This document shows positions 47,983 through 58,886 of a stretch of DNA of 64,000 nucleotides, piece by piece (position 1 is the first letter of the stretch; each line of letters opens with the position of its first letter). The translations under genes and the position numbers were made by a program. Where the stretch lies: NCBI GenBank assembly GCA_951230915.1, contig OX579635.1:43586001-43650000 (forward strand), in the 5' to 3' direction. The stretch comes from Antitrichia curtipendula (Eukaryota; Streptophyta; Bryopsida; Hypnales; Leucodontaceae). The notes beneath the pieces are model-generated. The model did no database searches, was not told the DNA's origin, and saw nothing but the letters and a program-made list of their open reading frames with translations.

Positions 47983-48254
47983 AGGTAGGCACCCCCAAAA
48001 TGGCACCTGACCTTAAAGCGCCATGTACAGGTTGTGTACATTTCCAAAATCAGCTATGTACCTATTTGGATGGAGCGCTTTCAGAAACAAACTTTGAACC
48101 TTAATAACTTTTGCATACGATGTCCAAATGCCACGTTCTCTGGTGCGTTGGAACCTCCTTTCACTTGCCAACAAGAATATATGAAAATGTGACCAGTCTA
48201 ATGGTAGTAACTAGGCTCAGTAGCAAAAAGTGGCGGTTTTGGGTGTACCCACCT
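47983..48254. mobile_element. TA-flanked AGGTA-type MITE inserted in a TTAA target duplication
   Basis: Ends AGGTAGGCACCCCCAAAA and (reverse complement of the right) AGGTGGGTACACCCAAAA. TA lies at 47981-47982 and 48255-48256. Removing it restores GGGGTTAATG, the right TTAA of the preceding element. Confidence 0.88.
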
Positions 48255-48510
48255 TAATGTATGAAAACTGATTTTGCTGTAAGGATTCCCAATGAATTTG
48301 CCAACCCCATGGCAAGAGACCATTTGTGACAGCTTTGATTCTCACGATTTTTCCCACGCTCTCCACGGTCTTCCTGACAGTATGTCCAACCATTGATAGT
48401 TTGATACCCGTATTTCTCCAACCATTGATATCCATATTCATTGCCAGGATACTTGGTATGACAAATTCCTTGCAAGGAAATCCGCTTTAACTTAAGATTC
48501 AACCTCATTC
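48255..48510 (-). pseudogene. Decayed coding fragment, same source as 59138-59329
   Basis: The minus strand encodes, near its 3' part, CHKWSLAMGLANSLG followed by KSVFIH, which matches CSKWALAMGLANSLG and KSVFMH in the plus-strand fragment at 59138-59329. Upstream the correspondence continues only after frame changes (FVIP...LAMNM in another frame). Several codon differences are silent or conservative, so the ancestor was probably coding. I do not recognise the protein family. Confidence 0.45.
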
Positions 48511-50280
48511 ATGGTATTACTGAGGTGGCCTATCTGTAACCATCCATTTTATCTGATTTGCGTTGACATCATCAAAATCATATTCAGAGATTCTTTGATA
48601 TTTGTAATCAATTGGAAATCTTCAGAAAGGAAATCAATAACTTTTTGTAAATTATGTGAATTCTAAAAATTGGGACTTGAAGATGCCCTTGAAATGGCAT
48701 GTAGATGCATCCTTGTTGGATTGAATCATTAGTAGAAAAAGGAAATCTTGGAGCATCAAGCTATAGTGTCAAGGTTTGGTGTCAATGGCCAATATGGGAA
48801 CCATGATAGTGCCCAAGATTTGACACCAAGCCTCAACACTATAGCTCGGTATTCCAAGATCTATTAAAATCCTACAAGATCTACTAAAACTCTACAAGAT
48901 GAGGACATTTATTATGATGGTTTTGACTACTAAAACCCCCGAGTGCTCCAAAGTCTATATTCTAAATGATGAAAATAATTGTGCAAAGCAATGTCATGTC
49001 CTAATAACTTCTCATTCATCCAATTCATACTTGAATCCTTAAAATTGAAGTATCATTGAAGTCAATATAATGTTAAGACCATCAACTTTAGGACCAATAT
49101 GATGAAATTGCAGAAATTATTTATTCTATGATATAAGAAAAAATGGGCAAAATTTTAGAAACAAACAAAACCGTAAGCATTTCTAGCATTTTTGGGTTTA
49201 AAGACATTTGATTGCTTTTGAAGTGTTATAGGTCTAAATGTCACTAACTAGTATAAAAATCTCACCCGTATAATCATGCAATGTGTGTGTGTGTATTGTG
49301 GATGATGTGAACCAAATTTGGAGTCATTTGGCTACAAAGATTGCAAGGTTATCACGTTTTAGTGTTGAAAAAGAATGCTGAAATTTCCTAGCAATTCATT
49401 AGGGGTGAAATTTGATTTCTAGACCTCAAATGAAAAAACTTTAAATTGTAAAGTGCTTCAAAATTAGCATACAAACTTATTGTTAAAAAATAATATCATT
49501 CAAATGACTCACTGTGTTTGCAAAATGACTTTGAAATGTCAAAAAATAGTATAAAAAATTGTCAAAAGACACCTAAGGCTTAACTCCCTTCTATTGAAAA
49601 TGCTTCTTAGACACTCAATACTTCTTGGTTTTATATGAAATTTTAACTATGCAAACTAGACTAGTATGTGCAACTTTTCCCAAAAAATGTATTGAAAGTG
49701 TACCCCTTATGAAGAAGAAACAAGCCATTGAAGTTCATTGTAATCCAAAAATGTCCGCCGGATTTCAAACTTTGGATGGTTCCCAAACATTCAAAACAAC
49801 TTGGATTGACATGAAAATTTTACCACAATAATTATTATAGACTTGAAGAAAAATCTAACTCAACATATTCTTAAATTGAAAACAAACACTGGATGAAGAA
49901 GATACGAGTTTCCAAAGTTGCAACCATTAAAATGCAATTTCGTTAACTATAATTGAACAAGTGAGCTTTGAATGGCTCACCAAAAAATGACTACTCCTTG
50001 GATTAATTTGAAAATTTTACCACATAGACTAAAAGAGAGAGTGCAAGTTTCACAACAAGTTCCATTTAAATTTAGACATTATATGCAAAAGTTACAACAC
50101 TTTGAATTGGACTTCCAAACTATATGAAGACACTTTGGGTCACTTGGGACGCTTAGGGTTTGAGATGTTATAAAGGTTAGCCTTTTACAAAGTAATTTTT
50201 GCTACCATGTAATTCTCGCTACCATGAATGAAGATTTTGAATTTTTCTTCGAGGACACTTTTAGGATTCACTCATCTCTC
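48511..50280. other. AT-rich non-coding DNA
   Basis: No supported gene. Contains a pair of short inverted matches around 48755-48870 (GAGCATCAAGCTATAGTGTC against GACACCAAGCCTCAACACTA-type text, a possible small foldback) and a short GT run near 49280. Confidence 0.4.
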
Positions 50281-50955
50281 CATTTAGTAAGAGATTTGCG
50301 TTCTCCATAGATGAAACTTGGTGATGGTCCAAACACTCATCCATCCGGAGCTGCTCCTTTTTTCAGGGACCCATGAGGCCATTTATTAGGCAAATGGACA
50401 TTGGAAGAGACATATCTCCCTCCCATCCGGGGACTCGGCCTCTATCGATCGGGTGGGGGCGTACGGGTAATCCTCTTTTTAGGTAAAGCAAAATTACTAC
50501 ATCTTTCTTTCGACTTTCCCACTGGTAAGCTTAGTACCTACCACACACGCATTCCACACGCTTCATTCTCTCGTCCATCAGTTCATTTTATTTTTCAGCG
50601 GACATGGTTGGCCTTCGTTGACGGTTAGTCGTCGGTGCTCCCAAAGAAAGGAGATCCGTTTTTCAATTATGTGAGGATCAATATGTGGAACAACATGGCA
50701 TTCACATTATATTCTACCTCAGGTAATGCTTTCCAAAAAAGTCTGTGAGGGTTCCTATTTGGACACTCACTGGTCAGGTAGTTTCTATTTTTTTTTTGTT
50801 GAGGGGCAATACCTGGATGGATTTTGGGTTGCATGGATAATAAGATGTTTGGGGAGATTTTAGTAGGGTTCTACCGGAAAATTCCCGTTTGAAAAATTAA
50901 CCAAAACCAAAACAGTCCAAGGCCTAAGTTTACTTGCCGGTTGTTAACTCTCAAT
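50281..50955 (-). repeat. End segment of the repeated unit, matches 62680-63300
   Basis: Text such as GATGGTCCAAACACTCATCC, CTCCCAAAGAAAGGAGATCC, GGGTTCCTATTTGGACACTC and CTGGATGGATTTTGG recurs in reverse complement at 62.68-63.30 kb. One frame reads NYVRINMWNNMAFTLYSTSG up to a GTAATG donor-like site, so it may include a degraded exon. The family is not recognised. Confidence 0.6.
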
Positions 50956-51757
50956 ACACACCTCACAGGTCTCCGAAATACATTGAATGCGGTAGTTTTA
51001 TACATTGAATGAATAATTTTCTCGAGTTTGGGACCCCAACACAAGCCTGCTGATGATTAAAACTGAACATAATTTCCTGGTGAAAATTGTTCAACAAAAT
51101 TGAACACTCTTTTTCTTCAGGTACCAAAACACCCCCATTGGAAGAAGGGAAAGAATTGTCTTGTTTTTTCTTTAAAAACCTTTCTATCCGCAGTCCCTTG
51201 TACCTAACATTCCCTTTCCTTGTTCCATCTCCGTTCTGTTTTTGTTTCTGGTTAACGAAACCTAAACTGTCAAGGTGGAACACATGCTGTTCTTGCATGA
51301 TACAACATACCCAGGTAGGGCCTTAGATAAGATTTTTGTAAAGATAAAAATAGAGTTTGTGATGTCATTGCCTTTGCACCTTTGACTTGGAACTATATAT
51401 TTCATATTCTTTGGGGGAGACTTCAAGAAAAAGCAGTAAGAAATTGTGGAGGTGAAAAAATTGGTGAACCATCATAGAATGTGTGAAAATTTGTTGGTGA
51501 ACAATCATGCTCAGCCAACTGAAGTCTTGGATTTGTTTTTGTTGGGGAAAAGAAGAAAGGTAATTTTATGTTGGTTCTCGTATTCGCTCCCACTGTCAAC
51601 CATTAAGTGGATTCCGATGTGGCTTATAATGTAGGGTCCCCAACTAAGAAGAGGCCCAATTGAAATTTCTTCCTCAGGTTGGTCAGCAGGAACTGAATTG
51701 TTAAAAGCTGATAGTTCCTGCAGTTGTTGCATCATTCAAATACATCACTATGACTAT

Positions 51758-51895
51758 GATCCTAACTTCAATTGAATAATACGTGTGCGCTTCAAACACA
51801 GTCACAACCCCCAATGCCTTCACTTAGATCCTAACTTCAATTGAATAATATGTGTGCGCTTCAAACACAGTCACAACCCCCAATGCCTTCACTTA
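51758..51895. repeat. 69-bp tandem duplication, two copies
   Basis: Units 51758-51826 and 51827-51895 differ at a single base (ATACGTG against ATATGTG). This is the most recent rearrangement visible in the block. Confidence 0.95.
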
Positions 51896-52025
51896 AACCA
51901 CACAGCACATCAGTGCCCAAGTGATGATTTGGGTTTCAACACAAAGGAAATGGCAGCAAAACAAATTAGGTCTCTACAAATGCACAATTTGTTGTGTGCA
52001 TGCAGTGCATAATTTGACATGATTA

Positions 52026-52423
52026 TAGTAAGACCACCCATTTCTAACCAGGGACCAATTCCCAACCGGTAGTGCCCCTATTTCCAATCAAGGTTTGTAA
52101 TGTGTTTTTTATTCTTTTTTAATTTTGGAACTAGTAAGATCATGACATATGTCCTAAAGTATGCAAAAAATAACAAGAAAATAGATAGTAGGAAGCTAGT
52201 TCTTGAGTGATCGGAATTGGAAGACTCTAGTGATTGGGAATTGGTTCAGAACACTTTTTGGCTCCCAAAATTCACAGAAATTTCAGTTTTGCGAAAAAAA
52301 TTCTGAAAATTTCACAATCTTAGTATTTTTTATCTTCCTATACAGGAAAAAACTTCATCGCATTCAATTGCTCACCATCTGCGCCACATGAGCTTAAGTC
52401 ATTAGGTATAGGTGGTCTTACCA
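52026..52423. mobile_element. TA-flanked MITE with ACCACCC ends, 398 bp
   Basis: Left TAGTAAGACCACCCATT and right (reverse complement) TGGTAAGACCACCTAT. TA lies at 52024-52025 and 52424-52425. The homologous place at 38020-38040 reads, in reverse, TTGATTAGTTGTGG, which is the unfilled site with one TA. Confidence 0.88.
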
Positions 52424-52804
52424 TAGTTGTCTGCGTCTTCCCATACATTACTACACATTAATTGCCTTCTTTCTTTCTGAAGGTAATCAAGTTCAGGGAC
52501 TGTGATAAGTTTGTTAGAGCTCCTTTTTTTTGCAAGATGAGAAGCTTCAACAATGAATGGGAAAAAGCACCCAAGAAAGGGAGAATTATTATTTGGGTCC
52601 CAAGCTAGGTTACTAGTGAGAGGAAAACTGCTCATTTTGGCTTCGGAATATGCCAATTATTGACACACCCAAACACTCCATTTTAGTATCATATACTGAA
52701 CTCAACTTTGCATTGAACATTGCCTTGGTCTTGCTTCACTTCATAAGCCCAAGTCTAAGTGTCCCATTGATTAGTCACAAGAAGATTAAGATTAAAAACA
52801 AATA

Positions 52805-53203
52805 TAGTCGAACCACCCATTGTCGACCACTTAAGCGATCTGTGCATGTTTTGGAGCAGTATAAAGCATGTAAAATTTCTGCCATGTAGGAAGATAGAAA
52901 TAAAGGGGATTGCAATTTTTTCTGTAATTTTATGCCTTGAATTGAAATCACTATGAATTTGAATAGCGGTCAGCTAGTCCACACCTATAGCTCACATGTA
53001 GAGTCTTCCAATGCCGATCATTCAAGAACTATTTTTCGCTCATTGCTTTGGGACATGTGTCATGATTCAATTAGTCATAAACTTTGAAAAGGAGAAAAAA
53101 CACATCCAAAGCTTTGGTTGAAAATTTATTGCAACCTTGGTTGGACATAGTACACCGTACGGGTTGGGGATGGATCCCTCGTCAACAATGGGTGGTTCTA
53201 CCA
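52805..53203. mobile_element. TA-flanked MITE with ACCACCC ends, 399 bp
   Basis: Left TAGTCGAACCACCCATTG and right (reverse complement) TGGTAGAACCACCCATTG. TA lies at 52803-52804 and 53204-53205. The sister sequence near 55095 reads AAACAAATAAGGTACGAC, the unfilled site. Same family as 52026-52423. Confidence 0.9.
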
Positions 53204-54127
53204 TAAGGGATGACACCATGGACACTCTCAGACTACAAACTGGTTGCAATTCAGCCAAAAGCCAGGGCTCGATCGAGAAAATTCCTGTTCATGCGCTCTG
53301 CCCACACTATTTAGAAGGCTCAGCGACGGCACTGCAGAAATAAAGTCTGCCGTTGTGACCAGCGAGAGAGGGAATCAGTCCGGGGTTCCCACATCGAGAT
53401 CGTTCTCACCCAAAAACTACACATCATGTTCTCATGATTGAGAAAATCGTTTGACAAAATTGAACATTGGCTTCTTCTTTCAGTGGAAGAAGAAGGAAAA
53501 AAACAAAACAAGAATCTCATTCTTCTTTCAACTTTCTATCCCCAGCCCCTCGTACCTAACATTCCCTTTCCTTGTTCCATCTGCGTTCTGGGTTTAGTTT
53601 CTGGTTAACAAACTTTCACCGTTGAGAGGTGGATGACATGTTGTTCTCGCGTGATTCAACATACCCAGGTACTAGTGAGGGCCTCAGATAGGGCTAGCTT
53701 TTATAAAGATTAAAAAATAGAATTTGTGTGACGTCATGGCCTTTGCTCCTTTGACTTTGAACTACACATTTTATTTTTTTTTGTGGGTGGGGGGGGGGGA
53801 GGAGGGGAGACTTCAGAAATGTGGAGGTGAAAAAAATTGGTGGATGATCTTAAAATGTGAGAATTTGTTGAACGATTATGCGGCTCAGCCAAGTCATGGA
53901 TATGTTGGGGGAAAAGAAAAGGGGTCATTTAATGTTGGTTCTCCTATTCGCTCCCACTATCAAGCGGGTTTACTTATGACGTAGGGTCCCCAATTAATAG
54001 AGGCCTAATTGAAATTCTTCCTCAGGCTGGTCAGCAGGAGCCGAATTGTTCGAAGCTGATAGTTACTGCAGTTGTTGTATCATTCCAATACATCAACTAT
54101 GATCCTAACTTCAATTGAATACATAAT

Positions 54128-54334
54128 CAGTTGTTGATTTTTTGACACTAATGTGGCACTATCCCATTGGCAACCTGTCACCATTGTCATTACAAGTTGC
54201 AACTCATAACCTTCTTTCCTTTCAACTTGCTTCCTACACCCTTGGGTCATGAAGATCAAAAGTTGTGATTGAAAAATGTACAACTAATTATGTATGATAA
54301 CCTCTTTGCCACTAGCGTGGCTCATCGGTTATCT
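54128..54334. mobile_element. Hairpin-tailed small element, copy 1
   Basis: A 10-bp direct repeat AATACATAAT flanks it (54118-54127, 54335-54344). The first 170 bp carry a short TIR (ACATAATCAGTTGT with ACAACTAATTATGT). The tail folds as GATAACC...GGTTATC outside GCCAC-TAGC-GTGGC (54296-54333). Homologous to 54711-54940. The superfamily is uncertain; a 9-10 bp duplication would suit Mutator-like elements. Confidence 0.65.
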
Positions 54335-54710
54335 AATACATAATTGTGCGCTTCATACACAACCCAACGCCTTGACATAAACCGCTAAATAAATCAAGTT
54401 TAGGGACTGTGATAAGTTCTTACTCTTTTCTTTGCAAGATGAGAAGCTTCAACGATGAATGGGAAAAAGCACCCAAGCAAGGGAGAATTATTATTTGGGT
54501 CCCAAGCTAGGTCCCCAGTGAGAGGAAAACTGCTCATTTTGGCTTCGGAATATGCCAATTATTGACGTACAAAACACTTGACTGAGGTTAGTGTCGTACT
54601 GAACTCAACTTTGCAATTGAAAATTGCCTTGGTCTTGCTTCACTCCTCACTTGAGGCCATGTCTTAAAGCGTAGTGTCCCATTGACTAGTAGGCATAACT
54701 AAGACGATTA

Positions 54711-54940
54711 GACCACAACCGGTTGTTGAGTTTTCAACGCTCACGTGGCACCGTCCCATTGGCAACCCATCACCATCGCCATAACAAGTTGCAACTCATA
54801 ACCTTCTCTCCTTTCAACTTGCTTCCTACACCCTTGGATCATGAAGATCAAAGGTTGTGATTGAAACGTGAACAACCGGTTATGTCCGATAACTTACTTG
54901 CCGCTACCGCGGCTTGTCGGTTATCTAATACATAATCACC
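54711..54940. mobile_element. Hairpin-tailed small element, copy 2
   Basis: Same order as copy 1: GGCACCGTCCCATTGGCAAC, ACAAGTTGCAACTCATAACC, CCTTTCAACTTGCTTCCTAC, GATCAAAGGTTGTGATTG. The inner stem is GCCGC-TACC-GCGGC (54900-54913) and the outer stem GATAAC...GTTATC (54888-54925). It ends with the same AATACATAAT. The left duplication is not visible. Confidence 0.65.
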
Positions 54941-55992
54941 TTCTCCGCATTTGAACCCCCTTCAATCAACCAAAATAAGTACAAGATTATGAACGTTGTG
55001 GACAGATTAGAACAACTCTGGACTGTGCTCAAAACTGTTCTGAACTGGCACAAGTCACTTGAAATGAGATATTTTCATGGCCTCCAACTTGAAAACAAAT
55101 AAGGTACGACACCCGTGGACACTCTAGGACTACAAACTCTTGCAATCAGACAAAGCCAGGGCTCGTGAACTACCATTCACTCTGCGCACATTTTTGAAGG
55201 CTAAGTGTCCACATTGCACAACAAAGTTGCGACCGGTTGGGGATTCAAAAAATCAAGATCGCCTCACCCAAAGCTGTCCAGGTAGAGTCAGCCATAACCC
55301 ACTTCTTATGAAGCTTGGCGATCCTCAAAAAAGACAAAAAGCTCCAGAATTTGAAAAAAAGAAAAAAAAGAAGAAGCAGGCTAGCTGTGACAGATTCCAT
55401 TTATTGCTCAGCTGTGTTACTAGAGTTTGACTTGCGAATTGGAGCCCCTCGTCTTAGCTCTTGACTTTGTCCTTCGCCGTGTTCATGTTGTGGTCAACGA
55501 TCGTAGCATTGGGTCAGTTGGTCTATGTGGCAAATTTAAAAAGGTCACGCCAAAGGTAGCGTAAGGAACCTTCAAGTATGTGCCACTAAAGGAGATAGGT
55601 GAACATACCTGGAACACTGTGTTCGTGGAGCACTTTGCCTTGGCCACATATTTCGGAGATTTCCACCCCCACCCCCAAGTGAGTGGAGCCTTTGACGTTG
55701 ACCCGGACTCCATTATTTTGTTTCAGTTGCCGTCAACCCTTGAGTTACCAGAGTCGTAAGGAATTATATATACCCATTTCAAGGATAAGAAAGAGGGGGC
55801 TGGTCTTTTGGCTTCTCTCGAAACGACTCACACATGGGTAAAGAGAAAGCCAAAGGAACGGGTTGTGTGGGTTATCGAAAAAAAGGAAGAAAAAGAAAGA
55901 GATGCAAATGTTAGCCAACTCAAGCACACCCTGGAGTTTTAGTTGGCTGCACTTCATCTTCTCCTTTTTCTTAAAGAAAAAGGTGAGAGGGG

Positions 55993-56353
55993 TACATCAC
56001 AAAGTTTAGACCCTACAATTTGACCACAATTATCGTGCAGTTATCATTGTTTCATGGGTTTGTACCATAATCGCACTGACTCAGTGTATTTTTACGCACT
56101 GAATCAATGCGAAAACAATGAATACCAATAGCGTACGGTTTATGTACTTTAACTATACAATTGTTGTGTCAAAACTGCACAGCAATCATATAGTTAAAGT
56201 ACATAAATTGTATGCTATTGGTATTCATTGTTTTCACACTGATTCAGTGCGTAAAAATACACTGAGTCAGTGCGATTATGGTACGAACCCATGAAACAAT
56301 GATAACCGCACGATAATTGCTGCCAAATCGTAGAGTCTAAACTTTGTGATGTA
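55993..56353. mobile_element. Long foldback element, 361 bp
   Basis: Two arms of about 165 bp pair almost throughout around a loop of roughly 30 bp near 56165-56195. Ends are TACATCACAAAGTTTAGAC and its complement. Landmarks such as CACTGACTCAGTGTATTTTTA occur in both arms. Bordering TA may be the target duplication. No coding frame. Confidence 0.92.
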
Positions 56354-56632
56354 GTTGATGGTCGAAAGTTTGTATGTGGTTATAGTAAGGTGAAAGTAAG
56401 TCTGCATTTTAAGGAATAGCGGACAATACATGTGGTAGCTAACAAGCGTTGTAGAGTAGGGTACATTTAGAAACTTGATTTCAAACTTTTGCACTCATTT
56501 GTGACTTTGAGCGAGAATCATAAATTCCAGTTTGAAAGTCATTGGTGTGTTACTACTGGTGTTTTTGAAGGGGGTAGTAAATAATCACACCATGTGCACC
56601 ATATTCCCCTCAAATTGATGCACGGTCAGGAG

Positions 56633-56988
56633 TTATGCCATATTTAACTACTTTTGGACTTTTGAAAGTCCAGAATTCATACTAGTCATTGGGAGATCTC
56701 TCGATTGAGCATCGGGGGATCTATCTAAATCATTGGGAGATCTAAATTTTCATTGGGGGATCAATGCAAAACATTAGGAGATCTATACAAGCATCGGGGG
56801 ATCTCCCGATCTATACAAACATCGGGGGATCTCCCGATCTATACAAACATCGGGGGATCTCCCGATCTATACAAACATCGGGGGATCTCTCAATCTATAC
56901 AAACATCAGGAGATCCTCCGATGTTTGTGTAGATTGTGCTTAGTCCAGGATTCATTGAATAGTCCAAGAGTAGTTAAATACGCCATAG
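56633..56988. mobile_element. TIR element enclosing a palindromic minisatellite
   Basis: The left end TTATGCCATATTTAACTACT and the right end (reverse complement CTATGGCGTATTTAACTACT) pair over about 45 bp, continuing through TTGGAC and GAATTCAT/GAATCCTGG. The whole middle is made of ATCGGGGGATC repeats. Confidence 0.8.
56696..56930. repeat. 28-bp palindromic minisatellite
   Basis: Near-perfect 28-bp units start at 56792, 56820, 56848 and 56876. The last partial unit is at 56904, and degenerate shorter units run back to about 56696. Each unit contains the palindrome ATCGGGGGATCTCCCGAT (one central change) followed by CTATACAAAC. Confidence 0.93.
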
Positions 56989-57133
56989 TTGTTGTTTTGG
57001 GAATGTTTTTTTGAAACTTATGGACCGGGACATGGACAATTCTCATTGAATGTGGTCGGGAGTTTTAGAATTTGCCACAGGCTCAATTAAAAGTGGTAAC
57101 ACAATGATATCCCTTGTTGATGTTATTGTTTGG

Positions 57134-58053
57134 CCCCTAAAGGACCAAGTTGCATTTTTTGGCAATATAGAAATTTTGGGCAGGTATATGAGACTAGATA
57201 TTTTCATATTTTTGGCCCAAATTTTAATAGAAGGATTGGACAAGGAATATCTTTCATGTGCACTAAATTTTAGGACATTTGAAAATATGAGTCAAAAGTT
57301 ATGGCCTAATATGTGGTTTGTTTCTCAACTCAGGCAGTCTGGGCAGATCTGAAAAAATCATTTTTTTTACAAAACTAAAAATTTGAAATTGATTTTTAAG
57401 ATTTATATACACATAAAAATATTTGATTTAATTCCATTTTGATCAATGAGTCAAAAGTTATGAGGTGTTTTAACTTGCGGGCAATTATGGATTCTCTACT
57501 TTGAAATCCTTTATTTTACTCAATTCTTAATATTTTTGGAAAAAAATAAAAATATTGGATATAGATTGTTTATTACAAAATTACAATCATTGAGATTGGC
57601 ATTTTTTCAATTCCATAAATAGATTGTTAACAATTTTGTATTTTGAATCATTCTCTACATCTTTCTATTTATTATTTTTTTCCTATATGTTGTATTGTAC
57701 AACTCTAAATGATCTGAAAATTTTCAACCATGTAGCCAACTTGCCTTGAAGAATGAATCCAAAGAAGCACCACCATTTTGGACATTTTCTCATACAAATG
57801 TGAGTGAGAATGTGAGCTAGTGAAGTGCAGCTGCCCAATTTTTTGCAGGAAACAGAAAAGGTGTTTTGTCACTTCAAACGCTAATATCTTGCAATCTACA
57901 CGGTGGAAACTTCTGAATTTTTTTCCACATCCTCTCAAATCTAGCGTACTACAAGATCTAATAGTTACATATTTCTAAAAATGATATTTTTCAAAAATTT
58001 GGTACTTGTACTATAAATGGCAATTTTTGAGTGTTTTTGGTGATAACATAGTA
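57134..58053 (+). mobile_element. TTAA-type element, 0.92 kb, right end lost
   Basis: The left end CCCCTAAAGGACCAAGTTGC and the full interior match the subfamily of 22714-24565. The left flank is TTGG, so the TTAA has changed. The right end stops at TTTTTGGTGATAACATAG, before the expected CTTTAGGGG, and gives way to a short hairpin. It serves as the uninterrupted reference for the nested insertion at 22749. Confidence 0.85.
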
Positions 58054-58068
58054 GGCAGGGACTGCCTC

Positions 58069-58110
58069 TTTTGGGTGCATTGTGACAAAAGTGTCACAAT
58101 GCACCCAAAA
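58069..58110. repeat. Perfect 42-nt hairpin (19-bp arms, 4-nt loop)
   Basis: The arm TTTTGGGTGCATTGTGACA is followed by AAAG and then its exact complement. It lies between the broken right end of a TTAA element and the assembly gap. It has no U-tract arrangement that would suggest a terminator. Confidence 0.9.
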
Positions 58111-58257
58111 TCCATTTTTTTAATTAATTATCCGGTAACCTCCCCAAAAAATTTGAAATTAATTTTGAAATTTTTGTATCCTCCCCCTTCTCCCTGCCCT
58201 CTTGTAATTTTTTGAAAGGAATGCAATTGACAAACAATATGGGATAAACAACATCCC

Positions 58258-58457
58258 NNNNNNNNNNNNNNNNNNNNNNNNNNNNNNNNNNNNNNNNNNN
58301 NNNNNNNNNNNNNNNNNNNNNNNNNNNNNNNNNNNNNNNNNNNNNNNNNNNNNNNNNNNNNNNNNNNNNNNNNNNNNNNNNNNNNNNNNNNNNNNNNNNN
58401 NNNNNNNNNNNNNNNNNNNNNNNNNNNNNNNNNNNNNNNNNNNNNNNNNNNNNNNNN
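58258..58457. other. Assembly gap, 200 N
   Basis: Exactly 200 undetermined bases, probably a fixed-size placeholder, so distances across it are not reliable. Confidence 0.99.
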
Positions 58458-58886
58458 ACAAGCATTTTAGTGATTTGTCTTGCAAACATTTCCCTTGTCT
58501 CTTGCTAATATGTTGATACAACTATTAATTATTCCATATCTTCGAGTGATAACCTAAGTTGACATTAGCATTTGAATTTGTAGACTTGGGAAAATAAAGA
58601 TTTAAAAATAAGACAAGAATACTTGACTTCAAATTTGTTGATTGAGCCTTTGACACATTTAGCACTTGACCATCCACTCAACATTTTAAAAGCATCTTCA
58701 AGTACCAATTTTTTAATTCACATAATTTAAGAAAAAAATATCAATTTTCTTTTTAAATATTTTTAGTTGATTGCAAACAAAAAATAACCTTTGAATATGC
58801 TTTTGATGATGTCCATGCAAATTATATAAAGTGGATGTTTATAGGATAGACCATATTAGTTACACCCCAACGAATTTGGATGTTAA

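Larger units (their letters stand above)
51000..55960 (-). repeat. Inverted-duplication block, right arm (two tandem units)
   Basis: Reading downwards from 55960 the landmarks of 36.2-40.98 kb appear in the same order. Matching pairs include 36297 with 55921 (GTTGGCTAACATTT), 36390 with 55850 (CTCTTTACCCATGTG), 36455 with 55790 (AATTCCTT and CGACT), 37510 with 55030 (TTTTGAGCACAGTCCAGAG), 39350 with 52600, 40690 with 51240 and 40860 with 51085. It is interrupted by TA-type MITEs (52026, 52805) and a hairpin-tailed element (54128). No intact protein is recoverable. Confidence 0.78.

Noticed and set aside
50963..51298. Minus-strand frame of 111 codons in the repeated unit
   Set aside because: A similar peptide appears in two other unit copies, but the copy at 62.0 kb changes frame within the same text, so the similarity is at DNA level and not selected as protein.
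56696..56930. CRISPR-like array
   Set aside because: Units are contiguous 28-bp repeats without unique spacers, inside a TIR element in plant nuclear DNA.
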